From positions 248,001 to 312,000 of the forward strand of contig NZ_JAJEJQ010000004.1 of the NCBI RefSeq assembly GCF_021390575.1: DNA of 64,000 bases, written 5' to 3'. A program made the translations under genes and the position numbers. A model generated the notes under the pieces. That model had not been told where the DNA came from. It saw only the letters and a program-made list of their open reading frames with translations, and made no database searches. This document shows, in pieces, positions 53,050 through 60,824 of the stretch. The first letter of the stretch is position 1. Each line of letters starts with the position of its first letter. Origin of the DNA: Paraburkholderia adhaesiva. GTDB taxonomy: Bacteria; Pseudomonadota; Gammaproteobacteria; Burkholderiales; Burkholderiaceae.

Positions 53050-53292
53050 ATGGTTATCTTTGTTGGGCACGTGCTTCTCGATGTGGCGTTTGGTAAATTT
53101 CAGTGGTTTGCCTACAGCCTTCCTGTTCCGTCACTGGTCGCCATCACCCTCGGAGTGATTTTATTCACGCGAAAAGAGTCCCGGCGAATTGGCCTTGGCA
53201 TATTTTGGGGCCTTGCCCCGATCTTTGTTGTGCTCCTGATTTTGACGGTGGTTATGCTGTTTCTTTTCGCGAGGGCTGGAGTAGTTCCTTAG
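53050..53292 (+). CDS. Small three-helix membrane protein
   Basis: An 80-aa hydrophobic protein with three helices (VIFVGHVLLDVAFG, YSLPVPSLVAITLGVILF, LAPIFVVLLILTVVMLFLF). GAGGGG lies about 12 bp upstream of the ATG at 53050. The open frame extends upstream toward the IS3 end (52996), so the original gene may have been longer and truncated. Confidence 0.5.
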   Translation: MVIFVGHVLLDVAFGKFQWFAYSLPVPSLVAITLGVILFTRKESRRIGLGIFWGLAPIFVVLLILTVVMLFLFARAGVVP

Positions 53293-53377
53293 CCTGGTCA
53301 ATGTCACCGTATCGTGATCCATTGCTCCAGAAATCTGGTATCAATCATCCGATACGGTTTTTCTGGATATTTGAAAT

Positions 53378-54112
53378 ATGGTGAGACTTCCCCGTCTTTA
53401 TATGCCCGGCCAGCCCCAGCATGTAGTGCTCCGCACGCTCCCGGGAAAATATGCGTTCGTCGACGATTCAGACTACGGCTTCTTTGCCGAAAGCCTGCGA
53501 ATCTATGCACGTGAGTTCGAACTCGCCATCCACGCGTGGGTGCTGATGCCAGACAAGATGCAACTACTCGTCACCCCTGCGAATACCAGCTCGCTATCGC
53601 TGGCCATACAGGCAACCGGTCGTCGGTATAGCCCAATGTTCAATCGCAGGCGTGGGACGCATGGTACGCCCTGGGATGGCAGGTTCCGCGCAACCGTAAT
53701 CGAGCCCGGGCGCTATCTCCTGCTGGCCATGCGGCTCATGGAAGTCGAGCCCGTACGTGCCGGACTCGTGAGCGCGCCCGCAGATTACCGCTGGTCAAGT
53801 TACCACCACCACGCCGGTCTGGCCCATGATCCGAAGGTAACCGATCACGCCATGTTCTGGGCACTCGGCAACGAGCCATTCGAGCGGCACCGCGCCTGGC
53901 AGCAACTCTGCAGCGAGCCACTCGATGAAAGGGAAGTCGCGGCCCTCATGAACGCAACCATGAAAGGCTGGGTGCTGGGAGACGCAACGTACCCTGGAAT
54001 GGGCTGCCGGTGTGGCCAACCGCCGGATTACACAACTGCGCCGTGGCCGTCCCCGCAGGTCCCCCGATTCACCCGTACACCGGCAAGACAGTTCCACCTC
54101 CTCGCAACCTGA
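53378..54112 (+). CDS. REP-associated tyrosine transposase (RAYT) relative without HUH motif
   Basis: A 244-aa protein of the Y1-transposase/TnpA-REP family: PRLYMPGQPQHVVLRTLPG, IHAWVLMP, the Tyr segment GRRYSPMFNRR (Y84) and MRLMEVEPVRAGLV with YRWSSY. The metal-binding HUH motif, normally NHVH in LMPNHVHLL, reads DKMQ (59-62). Without both His the protein should not nick DNA. The C-terminal ~60 residues are a basic/proline extension. Either a decayed copy or a domesticated DNA-binding protein; the frame is fully open. Confidence 0.85.
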   Translation: MVRLPRLYMPGQPQHVVLRTLPGKYAFVDDSDYGFFAESLRIYAREFELAIHAWVLMPDKMQLLVTPANTSSLSLAIQATGRRYSPMFNRRRGTHGTPWDGRFRATVIEPGRYLLLAMRLMEVEPVRAGLVSAPADYRWSSYHHHAGLAHDPKVTDHAMFWALGNEPFERHRAWQQLCSEPLDEREVAALMNATMKGWVLGDATYPGMGCRCGQPPDYTTAPWPSPQVPRFTRTPARQFHLLAT

Positions 54113-54542
54113 ACGCGAGGTGGTCCGCACACCGCACGAACCACCGCATCGAAATCAGGATCGTCAGCGAGTCCCCAAAACGCGTTCCCGGAAAGCAGAC
54201 GAGTCCACAGAACTCAGGATCGCAAGACAGCTGGAAACCCTGAGCAATTCGAATTCGCACCTGTCGGCAGAAAAGCAGAGGTTGCTCAGGCACCTCGCCG
54301 GGCTGGGTCTCTCTGACCAGACATTCCTCGCGGCTCAGGCTATCGCACACATGCTGTCATTCGACGAGGATACGCATCTACCATTTCCGTCGATCAGTAA
54401 CGTGACTGGACTGCCGGCACAAGCTGTCCATCAGGCGATCGGTGAACTACATGAGGCCGGTATAGTCACGCAGTGCATACACCATTACAAAACGCATTCA
54501 AAAATCGCGTACCGACTAGTCATGCTTCGTATTCCTGATTAA
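54012..54542 (+). CDS. Winged-helix-like protein
   Basis: Up to 176 aa; start uncertain because the first 100 bp overlap the RAYT gene. The C-terminal ~85 residues (SDQTFLAAQAIAHMLSFD, PFPSISNVTGLPAQAVHQAI, LHEAGIVTQCIHH) form a clear winged-helix DNA-binding pattern resembling replication-initiator or helix-turn-helix adaptor domains. The first ~80 residues are Arg/Ser-rich and may be untranslated. Confidence 0.55.
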   Translation: MANRRITQLRRGRPRRSPDSPVHRQDSSTSSQPEREVVRTPHEPPHRNQDRQRVPKTRSRKADESTELRIARQLETLSNSNSHLSAEKQRLLRHLAGLGLSDQTFLAAQAIAHMLSFDEDTHLPFPSISNVTGLPAQAVHQAIGELHEAGIVTQCIHHYKTHSKIAYRLVMLRIPD

Positions 54543-54564
54543 TTTGATAAATCCATCTCGAACC

Positions 54565-54756
54565 ATGGATGAGCAGAAATATTCTTCCGGCACGCGCGAC
54601 GTGAAATGGCTCACGTGGCCGCAAAAGATAGTTGTGCAGGAGCGCAGCAGGATGCGACTGCAGTGGACACTCCGGACAGCGATCATAACCCTGATTATTT
54701 CCTTCGTGTTCAGCTGGGCTTTTCTGCGCCTGATTCTGGTAATCATTTTTCGATAA
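54565..54756 (+). CDS. Small single-pass membrane protein
   Basis: A 63-aa protein from ATG 54565 (or 70 aa from 54544) with a soluble basic N-terminus and one C-terminal helix (TAIITLIISFVFSWAFLRLILVIIF, cut here as LIISFVFSWAFL). Function unknown. Confidence 0.5.
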   Translation: MDEQKYSSGTRDVKWLTWPQKIVVQERSRMRLQWTLRTAIITLIISFVFSWAFLRLILVIIFR

Positions 54757-54775
54757 ACAAAAAGAGAGCAGCAGT

Positions 54776-54942
54776 GTGCGATTAAGACACATTGAAATCC
54801 TGCTTGCGATCATGCGTGCGGGATCAATTTCCAAGGCGGCCGAACTGCTGTGCATTTCGCAACCGGCCATGAGCAAGGCGCTGGCCCAGACCGGGCATAG
54901 TCTGGGTTTCCCCTTGTTCAAACGCGCCCACAACCGGCTTGA
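54776..54942 (+). pseudogene. LysR-type regulator, truncated to its HTH
   Basis: Starts GTG with GAGAGCAG upstream: LRHIEILLAIMRAGSISKAA, LCISQPAMSKAL, FPLFKRAHNRLEPT, the standard LysR winged-helix segment. At about 54942 the sequence switches to the C-terminus of an integrase in another frame, and LysR reading ends at a TGA at 54973. The ligand-binding domain is absent. Confidence 0.88.
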
Positions 54943-55083
54943 ACCCACGCGCTCGCAAACGGTGTCGAGCTGAGCGCCGTGCGTGACAATCTCCGTCACT
55001 CGTCGATCTCGACCACTTCGATCTATCTGCACACCGATGATGTCAAGCGTGCGCGGCAGTTCGGGGAGGCTTTCACCGCCTGA
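54943..55083 (+). pseudogene. C-terminal remnant of a tyrosine integrase
   Basis: 47 codons: THALANGVELSAVRDNLRHS, STTSIYLHTDDVKRARQFGE, AFTA, stop. They align with the last residues of the integrase at 14940-16670 (THALGRGAELTTVRDNLRHA, RYLHSDEATRARQIGEAFA) at roughly 65% identity, including His and the catalytic Tyr. It abuts the LysR fragment and lies 112 bp before fadD. Confidence 0.9.
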
Positions 55084-56824
55084 ATTCCTTACGCCATGGG
55101 AGCATAACGGAAAGTTATTTCATAACGCCAAGGCTTATGATAGCAATTCGACCGAATCTTGGCCGGTCCCCCATACCGCTGCATCGAACGACAACATGAA
55201 CAAAAACTGGCTCAATTCCTACCCAGCGGGCGTTCCGGCTGAAATCGACATGACGCGTTACGCGTCGATTGGCGAGCTGTTTCAGGAGAGCTTCCGCAAG
55301 CATGGTCCGAAGCCGGCGTTTGCCTGCATGGGAAAATCGATCACCTACACGCAACTGGACACGCTCTCGCAGCGGCTTGCCGCGTGGCTGCAATCGAAGG
55401 GCCTCGCGCGCGGCACGCGCGTTGCGATCATGATGCCCAACGTGCTGCAATATCCGGTCGCGCTCGCGGCCATCCTGCGCGCGGGCTATGTCGTCGTGAA
55501 TGTGAATCCGCTTTATACGCCGCGTGAGCTGGAGCACCAGCTCAAGGACAGCGGCGCGGAGGCGATCGTCCTGCTGGAGAACTTCGCGGTGACACTGCAG
55601 GCCGTCGTGCTGAACACGTCGATCAGGCATATTGTGGTGGCGTCGATGGGCGACCTGCTGGGCGCGAAGGGGCTGATCGTGAACTTCATGGTTCGCCGGG
55701 TCAAAAAGATGGTACCCGCGTGGCACCTGCCCGGCCACACGACGTTCAAGGCGGCGCTGGCTGAAGGTGCCCGGCTGCGGTTCACACCGGCAACGCAGGG
55801 CCCCGACGACATCGCGTTTCTTCAATATACGGGCGGCACGACCGGCATTTCGAAGGGCGCGACGCTGCTGCATCGTAATCTGATCGCCAATCTGCTGCAG
55901 ACCCAGGTCTGGCTCGAACCGGCACGCGCGAGGCGCCCGGATGTCACGCAATTCACGACTGTCGCCGCGTTGCCGCTCTATCACGTGTTCGCGCTCACCG
56001 TTTGCGCGTTGCTCACGATCCATACCGGCGGCCAGGCCGTGCTGATTCCGAATCCGCGGGACATGACGGGCATGATCGAATCGCTGCGCGCCTATCGCAT
56101 CACCATGTTCCCCGCCGTGAACACGCTCTACAACGCCATGCTGGAGCACGCGGACTTCGGCCAGCTGGATTTTTCGCAGCTTTTCGCGGTGGTGGGTGGC
56201 GGCATGGCGGTGCAGGAGGCGGTGGCGAAACGCTGGTTCGAAAAGACCGGCGTGCCGATTATCGAAGGCTACGGGCTTACGGAGACCTCGGCGTGCGTGA
56301 CGTGCAACTCGCCTGTGTCCTCGGCGTACAGCGGTGCGATCGGTCTGCCGCTGCCGTCCACGGAGGTGTCCATTCGAGATGACAATGGCAACGAACTCGG
56401 TATTGGCCAACCCGGCGAGCTCTGCATTCGCGGGCCGCAGGTGATGGCGGGATACTGGCGTCGCCCCGACGAGACGGCGAAGGTGATGACGTTCGACGGT
56501 TTCTTCAAGTCGGGCGATATCGCCGTGATGAACGAGCGCGGCCTCGTGAAGATCGTCGATCGCAAGAAGGACATGATTCTTGTCTCGGGCTTCAACGTCT
56601 ACCCGAACGAGATCGAGGACGTGGTGGCGCAGCATCCTGGCGTGTTCGAGGTCGCGGCGGTGGGCGTACCCGATCGGCACTCCGGCGAGGCTGTGAAGAT
56701 CTTCGTGGTCCGCAAGGACAAGACGCTGGCCGATACCGATCTGTTCGACTGGTGCAAGGGTAATGCCCCCGCAAATCCATCGTCGGGAGAAGTAGAATTT
56801 TCTCGTTAAGAGGGAGTTCTGCAG

Positions 56825-57091
56825 ATGAAGAAGTCGAGATTCACGGACAGCCAGATACTGGAGGCGCTCAAGCGCGCGGAGGCCGGACTGGCGGTGCCGG
56901 AGCTGTGCCGGGAGCTGGGCATCAGTTCGGCGACGTTTTATAAATGGCGCTCGAAGTACGGCGGCATGGACGCGTCGATGATGTCGCGCATGAAGGAACT
57001 GGAGGCGGAGAATGCCCGGCTTCGCAAGATGTACATCGAGGAGAAGCTCAAGGCTGAGATTGCCTCGGAGGCACTGCAAAAAAAGTTCTGA
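56825..57091 (+). CDS. IS407-type OrfA
   Basis: An 88-aa HTH protein (KSRFTDSQILEALKRAEAG, ELGISSATFYKWRSKYG) with a C-terminal zipper. It ends at TGA 57089-57091, just after AAAAAAAG (57078-57085), where a -1 shift joins it to OrfB (KKVLKPSRRREMAKR). Confidence 0.93.
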   Translation: MKKSRFTDSQILEALKRAEAGLAVPELCRELGISSATFYKWRSKYGGMDASMMSRMKELEAENARLRKMYIEEKLKAEIASEALQKKF

Positions 57092-57111
57092 AGCCATCTC
57101 GTCGGCGCGAG

Positions 57112-57912
57112 ATGGCAAAGCGGGTTGTGCAACAGCGGCGCGTGTCAATTCGTGTGGCGTGCGCGGCGTTTGGCATCAGCGAGTCGTGCTACCGGTACGA
57201 GGCGAAGTTGAACACGGAGAACGAAGAGATTGCCAACTGGCTGCTGCGTATCACGGGTTGCCATCGCAACTGGGGTTTTCTGCTGTGCTACTTCTACCTG
57301 CGTAACGTGAAGGGATTCGGCTGGAACCATAAGCGCATTTACCGGATTTACCGCGAGCTGGAGCTGAACCTGCGCATCAAGCCGAAAAAGCGGCTGGTGC
57401 GGGAAACGCCGCAGCCGCTATCGGTACCGGAGGCCATCAATGAAGTGTGGTCGATGGACTTCATGCATGACCAGCTGGTTGACGGGCGCAGTATCCGGAC
57501 GCTGAACGTGATTGATGATTTCAACCGCGAGGCGCTGGGCATCGAGGTGGATTTCTCGTTGCCATCCGAGCGGGTGATTCGCACGCTGAAGCAGCATATG
57601 GAATGGCGAGGCAAGCCGAAGGTCATCCGGTGCGACAACGGCCCGGAATATCTGAGCGCGGCCATCGTGACGTGGACGCAGAAGCAAGGCATCCGGTTGG
57701 AATACATCGAGCCGGGCAAGCCGCAGCAGAATGCGTATATCGAACGGTTCAACCGGACTGCTCGGTACGAATGGTTGTCGCAGTATCTGTGGGAAGACCT
57801 GGAGCAGGTTCGCGAAGCGGCGGCCGACTGGATGTGGATTTACAATCACGAGCGCCCGAATATGGCATTGGGCGGTTTTACCCCGAAGCAGCGGCTGGCC
57901 ATGGCCGCTTAG
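57112..57912 (+). CDS. IS407-type OrfB transposase (DDE)
   Basis: A 266-aa rve transposase: VWSMDFMHDQL, IRCDNGPEYLS, QNAYIERFNRTARYEWL, ending GGFTPKQRLAM. Complete catalytic triad. Probably made mainly as the OrfAB frameshift fusion. Confidence 0.95.
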   Translation: MAKRVVQQRRVSIRVACAAFGISESCYRYEAKLNTENEEIANWLLRITGCHRNWGFLLCYFYLRNVKGFGWNHKRIYRIYRELELNLRIKPKKRLVRETPQPLSVPEAINEVWSMDFMHDQLVDGRSIRTLNVIDDFNREALGIEVDFSLPSERVIRTLKQHMEWRGKPKVIRCDNGPEYLSAAIVTWTQKQGIRLEYIEPGKPQQNAYIERFNRTARYEWLSQYLWEDLEQVREAAADWMWIYNHERPNMALGGFTPKQRLAMAA

Positions 57913-58236
57913 TTTCTACTTCTGCCCACCGTGGAAAACGGGGGCATTACCCAAGGAGCGGCTGACAGGGTACAAGCGCCCGAAACTCGTCGAGTTCAGG
58001 GATGCGCTGCCGAAGAGCAATATCGGCAAGATCCTGAGGCGCGACCTGCGCGACGGGCGCGCCTGATTCCACGCAGTGCAGGGCCGGGCGGCGAGCCTCG
58101 GCCTCGTTAGCGCAACGGTACCGCGTTCATGCGTTATCCCCGGTGACAATGCTTTTGGGCGTTCCCCGCTCAAAACGATCGCGAAGCATTACGCCGGGCA
58201 AGGCGCGCCGTCACCCCTATACGCATATGTTGAGTG

Positions 58237-59166
58237 TCAAACGTACAGGTATCGCACAAGGTGAAAGAAAACCGGCGCGGCAAAACAGATCGAATCGACC
58301 CGGTCAAGCATCCCGCCGTGCCCGGCGATCATCGAGCCCCAGTCCTTTGTACCGAGCGAGCGTTTGACGGCCGACAGCACGAGCCCGCCGACGAAGCCCG
58401 CAATCACGATCACAAGGGAGATGCCGAACGCGGCTTCAAAGGTGAATGGTGTTACGCGATAGAGCGCGGCGCCGCACAGCGTCGCCAGCAGGCCGCCGCC
58501 GACGAAGCCTTCGACTGTCTTCGACGGCGACAGGCGCGGGGCGATCTTGCGTCGTCCGAACAGTTTGCCGACCACGTACTGGAGCACGTCGCTGATCTGC
58601 ACGACGAGCAGGAAATAGAACAGCAGCAGCGCGTTATGGCCAGCGTAATGGGGAATGTCGAGGATCAGCACGGCGGGCGCGTAGCTAAGCCCGTAGACGC
58701 AGACCATCAGTGCCCAGTTGATCTTCGCGTTGCGGCTCAGGAATTCGCTTGTGTCCTGAGTAAGCGCCGACACGAGCGACATCGCGAAGAACAGGTGTAC
58801 CGGCACGAAGATCGAATACATGCCGTACCAGTTGATCGCGAGCAGCAGGTACTGAACGGGAATCGCGATGAAGAACGCAATGAAGAGGGTAGTGTGGTCG
58901 CTCGCCGTTGTGGGTGTCAGCGTGATGAATTCGCGCAGCGTGAGGTAAGACAGCAGCGCGAACACGAAGTATGTGGCGGTGTTGCCCAAGCCAATCGCAA
59001 TCGCCATCACCGCGATCATCGCCCACCATGCGCGGATGCGCTGGTTCAGGTTGACGATGGTCGTGCTTGTGCCACTGTTGCGTGCCCCGAGGATCGCGCC
59101 GATGACGGTCGCGACAGCCAGCAGGCCCGTGACGCCCGCGACCAGTTCCCAGAAAAGTGTTCGCAT
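58237..59166 (-). CDS. ynbB: CdsA-like phosphatidate cytidylyltransferase (YnbB-like)
   Basis: A 309-aa inner-membrane enzyme with about eight helices and the CdsA signature (SAVKRSLGTKDWG, GHGGMLDRVDS) plus SPSKTVEGFVGG. It makes CDP-diacylglycerol from phosphatidate and CTP. Convergent with fadD (170 bp) and 35 bp downstream of plsC, with which it is probably co-transcribed. Together with the CDP-alcohol transferase across the divergent promoter it parallels E. coli ynbA/ynbB, so it is likely a second, specialised copy and not the housekeeping CdsA. Confidence 0.9.
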   Translation of the reverse strand: MRTLFWELVAGVTGLLAVATVIGAILGARNSGTSTTIVNLNQRIRAWWAMIAVMAIAIGLGNTATYFVFALLSYLTLREFITLTPTTASDHTTLFIAFFIAIPVQYLLLAINWYGMYSIFVPVHLFFAMSLVSALTQDTSEFLSRNAKINWALMVCVYGLSYAPAVLILDIPHYAGHNALLLFYFLLVVQISDVLQYVVGKLFGRRKIAPRLSPSKTVEGFVGGGLLATLCGAALYRVTPFTFEAAFGISLVIVIAGFVGGLVLSAVKRSLGTKDWGSMIAGHGGMLDRVDSICFAAPVFFHLVRYLYV

Positions 59167-59201
59167 GATCGAAATCCGGATGAGAGGGAATGGCGCCGTA
59201 C

Positions 59202-59831
59202 TCAGCCTGCCGACCGGTGCGGAGCGAGCGCAACGATCGCATCTTGCATGCGGGCGAGGAAGGACGCCTTGCCTTCCTGTTCGTCGCGCGTTTCGTTCGC
59301 GCCGAAGTGCACCTTGCAGATCAGCGGCACGGGCCAGATTGCGCCTTTTGGCATGATTCGCTGCAAATTTTCGAGATAGACGGGGGCAAGCGGGACGGTC
59401 GGGAATTCACTCGCGAGATGAAACAGCCCGCTTCTGAATGGCTGCGGCAGCGCATCGGCGCCGCGCGTGCCCTCCGGGAAAATAATGATCGAATGGCCCT
59501 GGGCGAGCGCTGCGCGCACGGGATCGAGCGGGTCGCCACCCGATTCACGGTGACGATCGATCAGCACGACGTTCAGCAGCTTCTGCGCAATATGGCGTTT
59601 GAGCGTGCTGCTGTCCCAGTAGTCTCGCGCGGCGACCGGCCGCACGACGGCGCGCACGTCGCGCGGCAGCGCGGCAAGGATCGCAAGCGTATCAATATGG
59701 CTCGTATGATTCGAGAAGTAGATCTTCTGCGACCCGCAAGGCGGCGTCTGGTGCCAGACGGGATAGGCGCCCGCGACGAACCGCACGATCATCAGCAGGA
59801 AGTCGCGTTGCCAGACATGCCAAAGTTTCAT
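59202..59831 (-). CDS. plsC: PlsC-type 1-acylglycerol-phosphate acyltransferase
   Basis: A 209-aa membrane-associated acyltransferase with both motifs: NHTSHID (NHx4D, catalytic His and Asp) and FPEGTRG. An N-terminal hydrophobic helix (FLLMIVRFVAGAYPVW) anchors it. It transfers an acyl chain to lysophosphatidate, supplying the substrate of the CdsA-like enzyme encoded 35 bp downstream. Full length; ATG at 59831. Confidence 0.92.
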   Translation of the reverse strand: MKLWHVWQRDFLLMIVRFVAGAYPVWHQTPPCGSQKIYFSNHTSHIDTLAILAALPRDVRAVVRPVAARDYWDSSTLKRHIAQKLLNVVLIDRHRESGGDPLDPVRAALAQGHSIIIFPEGTRGADALPQPFRSGLFHLASEFPTVPLAPVYLENLQRIMPKGAIWPVPLICKVHFGANETRDEQEGKASFLARMQDAIVALAPHRSAG

Positions 59832-60173
59832 GGGTAGGTGTAGTGTTGGCCAGACAGGCTCAGGTTAGCCGTCGCATAAGGAATAAATTACGCTGGAGGC
59901 GATCCCTTCTTCTGCATCATTCGATTTTTCGCGATACCAGCAGCCGATCGCTTTCACGCATACTCCTGACTTCTGCACAGCAAATTAAAGATATTTAACT
60001 AATTTCAGTGACACGGAATGTTGACAGGATGACTATTCTTTTAAAACACATTTGTTGACTGTTGACGTTTGTGATGTTGCCGATAATAGTAACGTCTTTC
60101 GCACAGCCGTTGAATAAATCCGACCAACTTCCCTCTCCTGACGAGTCCCACTGTTCCGCTCGTGCGAAACGAA
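59832..60173. promoter_or_regulatory. 342-bp divergent promoter region
   Basis: Lies between plsC (minus) and the CDP-alcohol transferase (plus). AT-rich, unlike its surroundings. TTGACA at about 60020, TTGACT/TTGACG at about 60055-60067 and GATAAT at about 60083 are possible promoter parts, but spacing (14 or 21 bp) is not ideal, so I do not fix the start sites. No gene seen. Confidence 0.5.
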
Positions 60174-60779
60174 ATGAGCCTTTACACACTCAAACCAAAA
60201 TTCCAGAATCTGCTGCGTCCGTTGACCATTTCACTCGCGGAGCACGGTGTCACCGCGAACCAGGTCACGCTGTTCGCCGCCGTCGGCTCGATCGCCGTCG
60301 GCGCACTCGCCAGCCTGGGGTCTATGGCATTTGGGCTGTTTCTGTTGATTCCGCTGTGGTTGTTCGTGCGGATGGCGCTCAATGCGATCGACGGGATGCT
60401 TGCGCGGGAGCACGGACAGAAAAGTACGACTGGTGCCTACCTGAATGAACTCGGCGACATTGTGTCTGACGTTGCGCTCATACTGCCGTTCCTTGCCGCC
60501 CCTGGCTTTCGGTCGCCCGATGTCTGGCTGTTCGCGCTGGTGGCGATCGTTGTCGAATGTGCCGGGCTGATTGGTCCACTCGTCGGCGCAAGCCGTCGGT
60601 ATGATGGCCCGTTTGGCAAGAGTGACCGGGCGCTCGCGCTCGGTGCGTTTGCGCTGTGGCTCGGCGTGGGTTTGCCAGTCGGTGTCATCGCGGTGTGGGT
60701 CTGGCGTCTGTTGATCGTGTTGTCGCTCCTGACGGCCGTGCGACGTGCGCAGGCGGGGATCGCTGAAGCTGGTGGATGA
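60174..60779 (+). CDS. ynbA: CDP-alcohol phosphatidyltransferase (YnbA-like)
   Basis: A 201-aa membrane enzyme; I prefer ATG 60174 (MSLYTLKPKFQNLLRP) over the GTG at 60162. The CDP-alcohol motif reads NAIDGMLAREHGQKSTTG with NELGDIVSD: Asp is replaced by Asn at the first and third of the four usual Asp positions, which I believe is normal for YnbA-type proteins. Five or so helices follow. It transfers a phosphatidyl group from CDP-diacylglycerol to an unknown alcohol. Same strand as ynbC and ynbD. Confidence 0.88.
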   Translation: MSLYTLKPKFQNLLRPLTISLAEHGVTANQVTLFAAVGSIAVGALASLGSMAFGLFLLIPLWLFVRMALNAIDGMLAREHGQKSTTGAYLNELGDIVSDVALILPFLAAPGFRSPDVWLFALVAIVVECAGLIGPLVGASRRYDGPFGKSDRALALGAFALWLGVGLPVGVIAVWVWRLLIVLSLLTAVRRAQAGIAEAGG

Positions 60780-60824
60780 TTGCGGCGGCGAAATTGATTC
60801 GAACGACGGAATGAGAGAGCGAGC

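Larger units (their letters stand above)
56759..57951. mobile_element. IS407-type IS3-family element in fadD
   Basis: Ends GGTAATGCCCCCG and CGGGGGCATTACC; 1193 bp; 4-bp duplication CAAG on both sides (56755-56758 and 57952-57955), as typical for the IS407 group. Contains orfA and orfB with a slippery A7G heptamer. Confidence 0.93.
55196..58066 (+). pseudogene. fadD: Long-chain fatty acid CoA ligase gene split by an IS407-type element
   Basis: 521 codons from ATG 55196 (MNKNWLNSYPAGVPAEID), with the AMP-binding P-loop YTGGTTGISKGA, GYGLTETSA and the adenylation hinge DRKKDMILVSGFNVYPNE, run to the IS at 56759. The last 36 codons (ERLTGYKRPKLVEFRDALPK, NIGKILRRDLR, with the catalytic Lys in GKILRR) lie at 57956-58066. 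Removing the IS and one CAAG copy gives a normal 557-aa FadD. The interrupted product would lack the catalytic lysine. FadD activates fatty acids at the membrane. Confidence 0.93.

Noticed and set aside
55115..57148. A 677-codon minus-strand ORF across fadD and the IS
   Set aside because: It crosses the IS boundary and is antisense to well-supported genes; His/Arg-rich composition is typical of an antisense frame.
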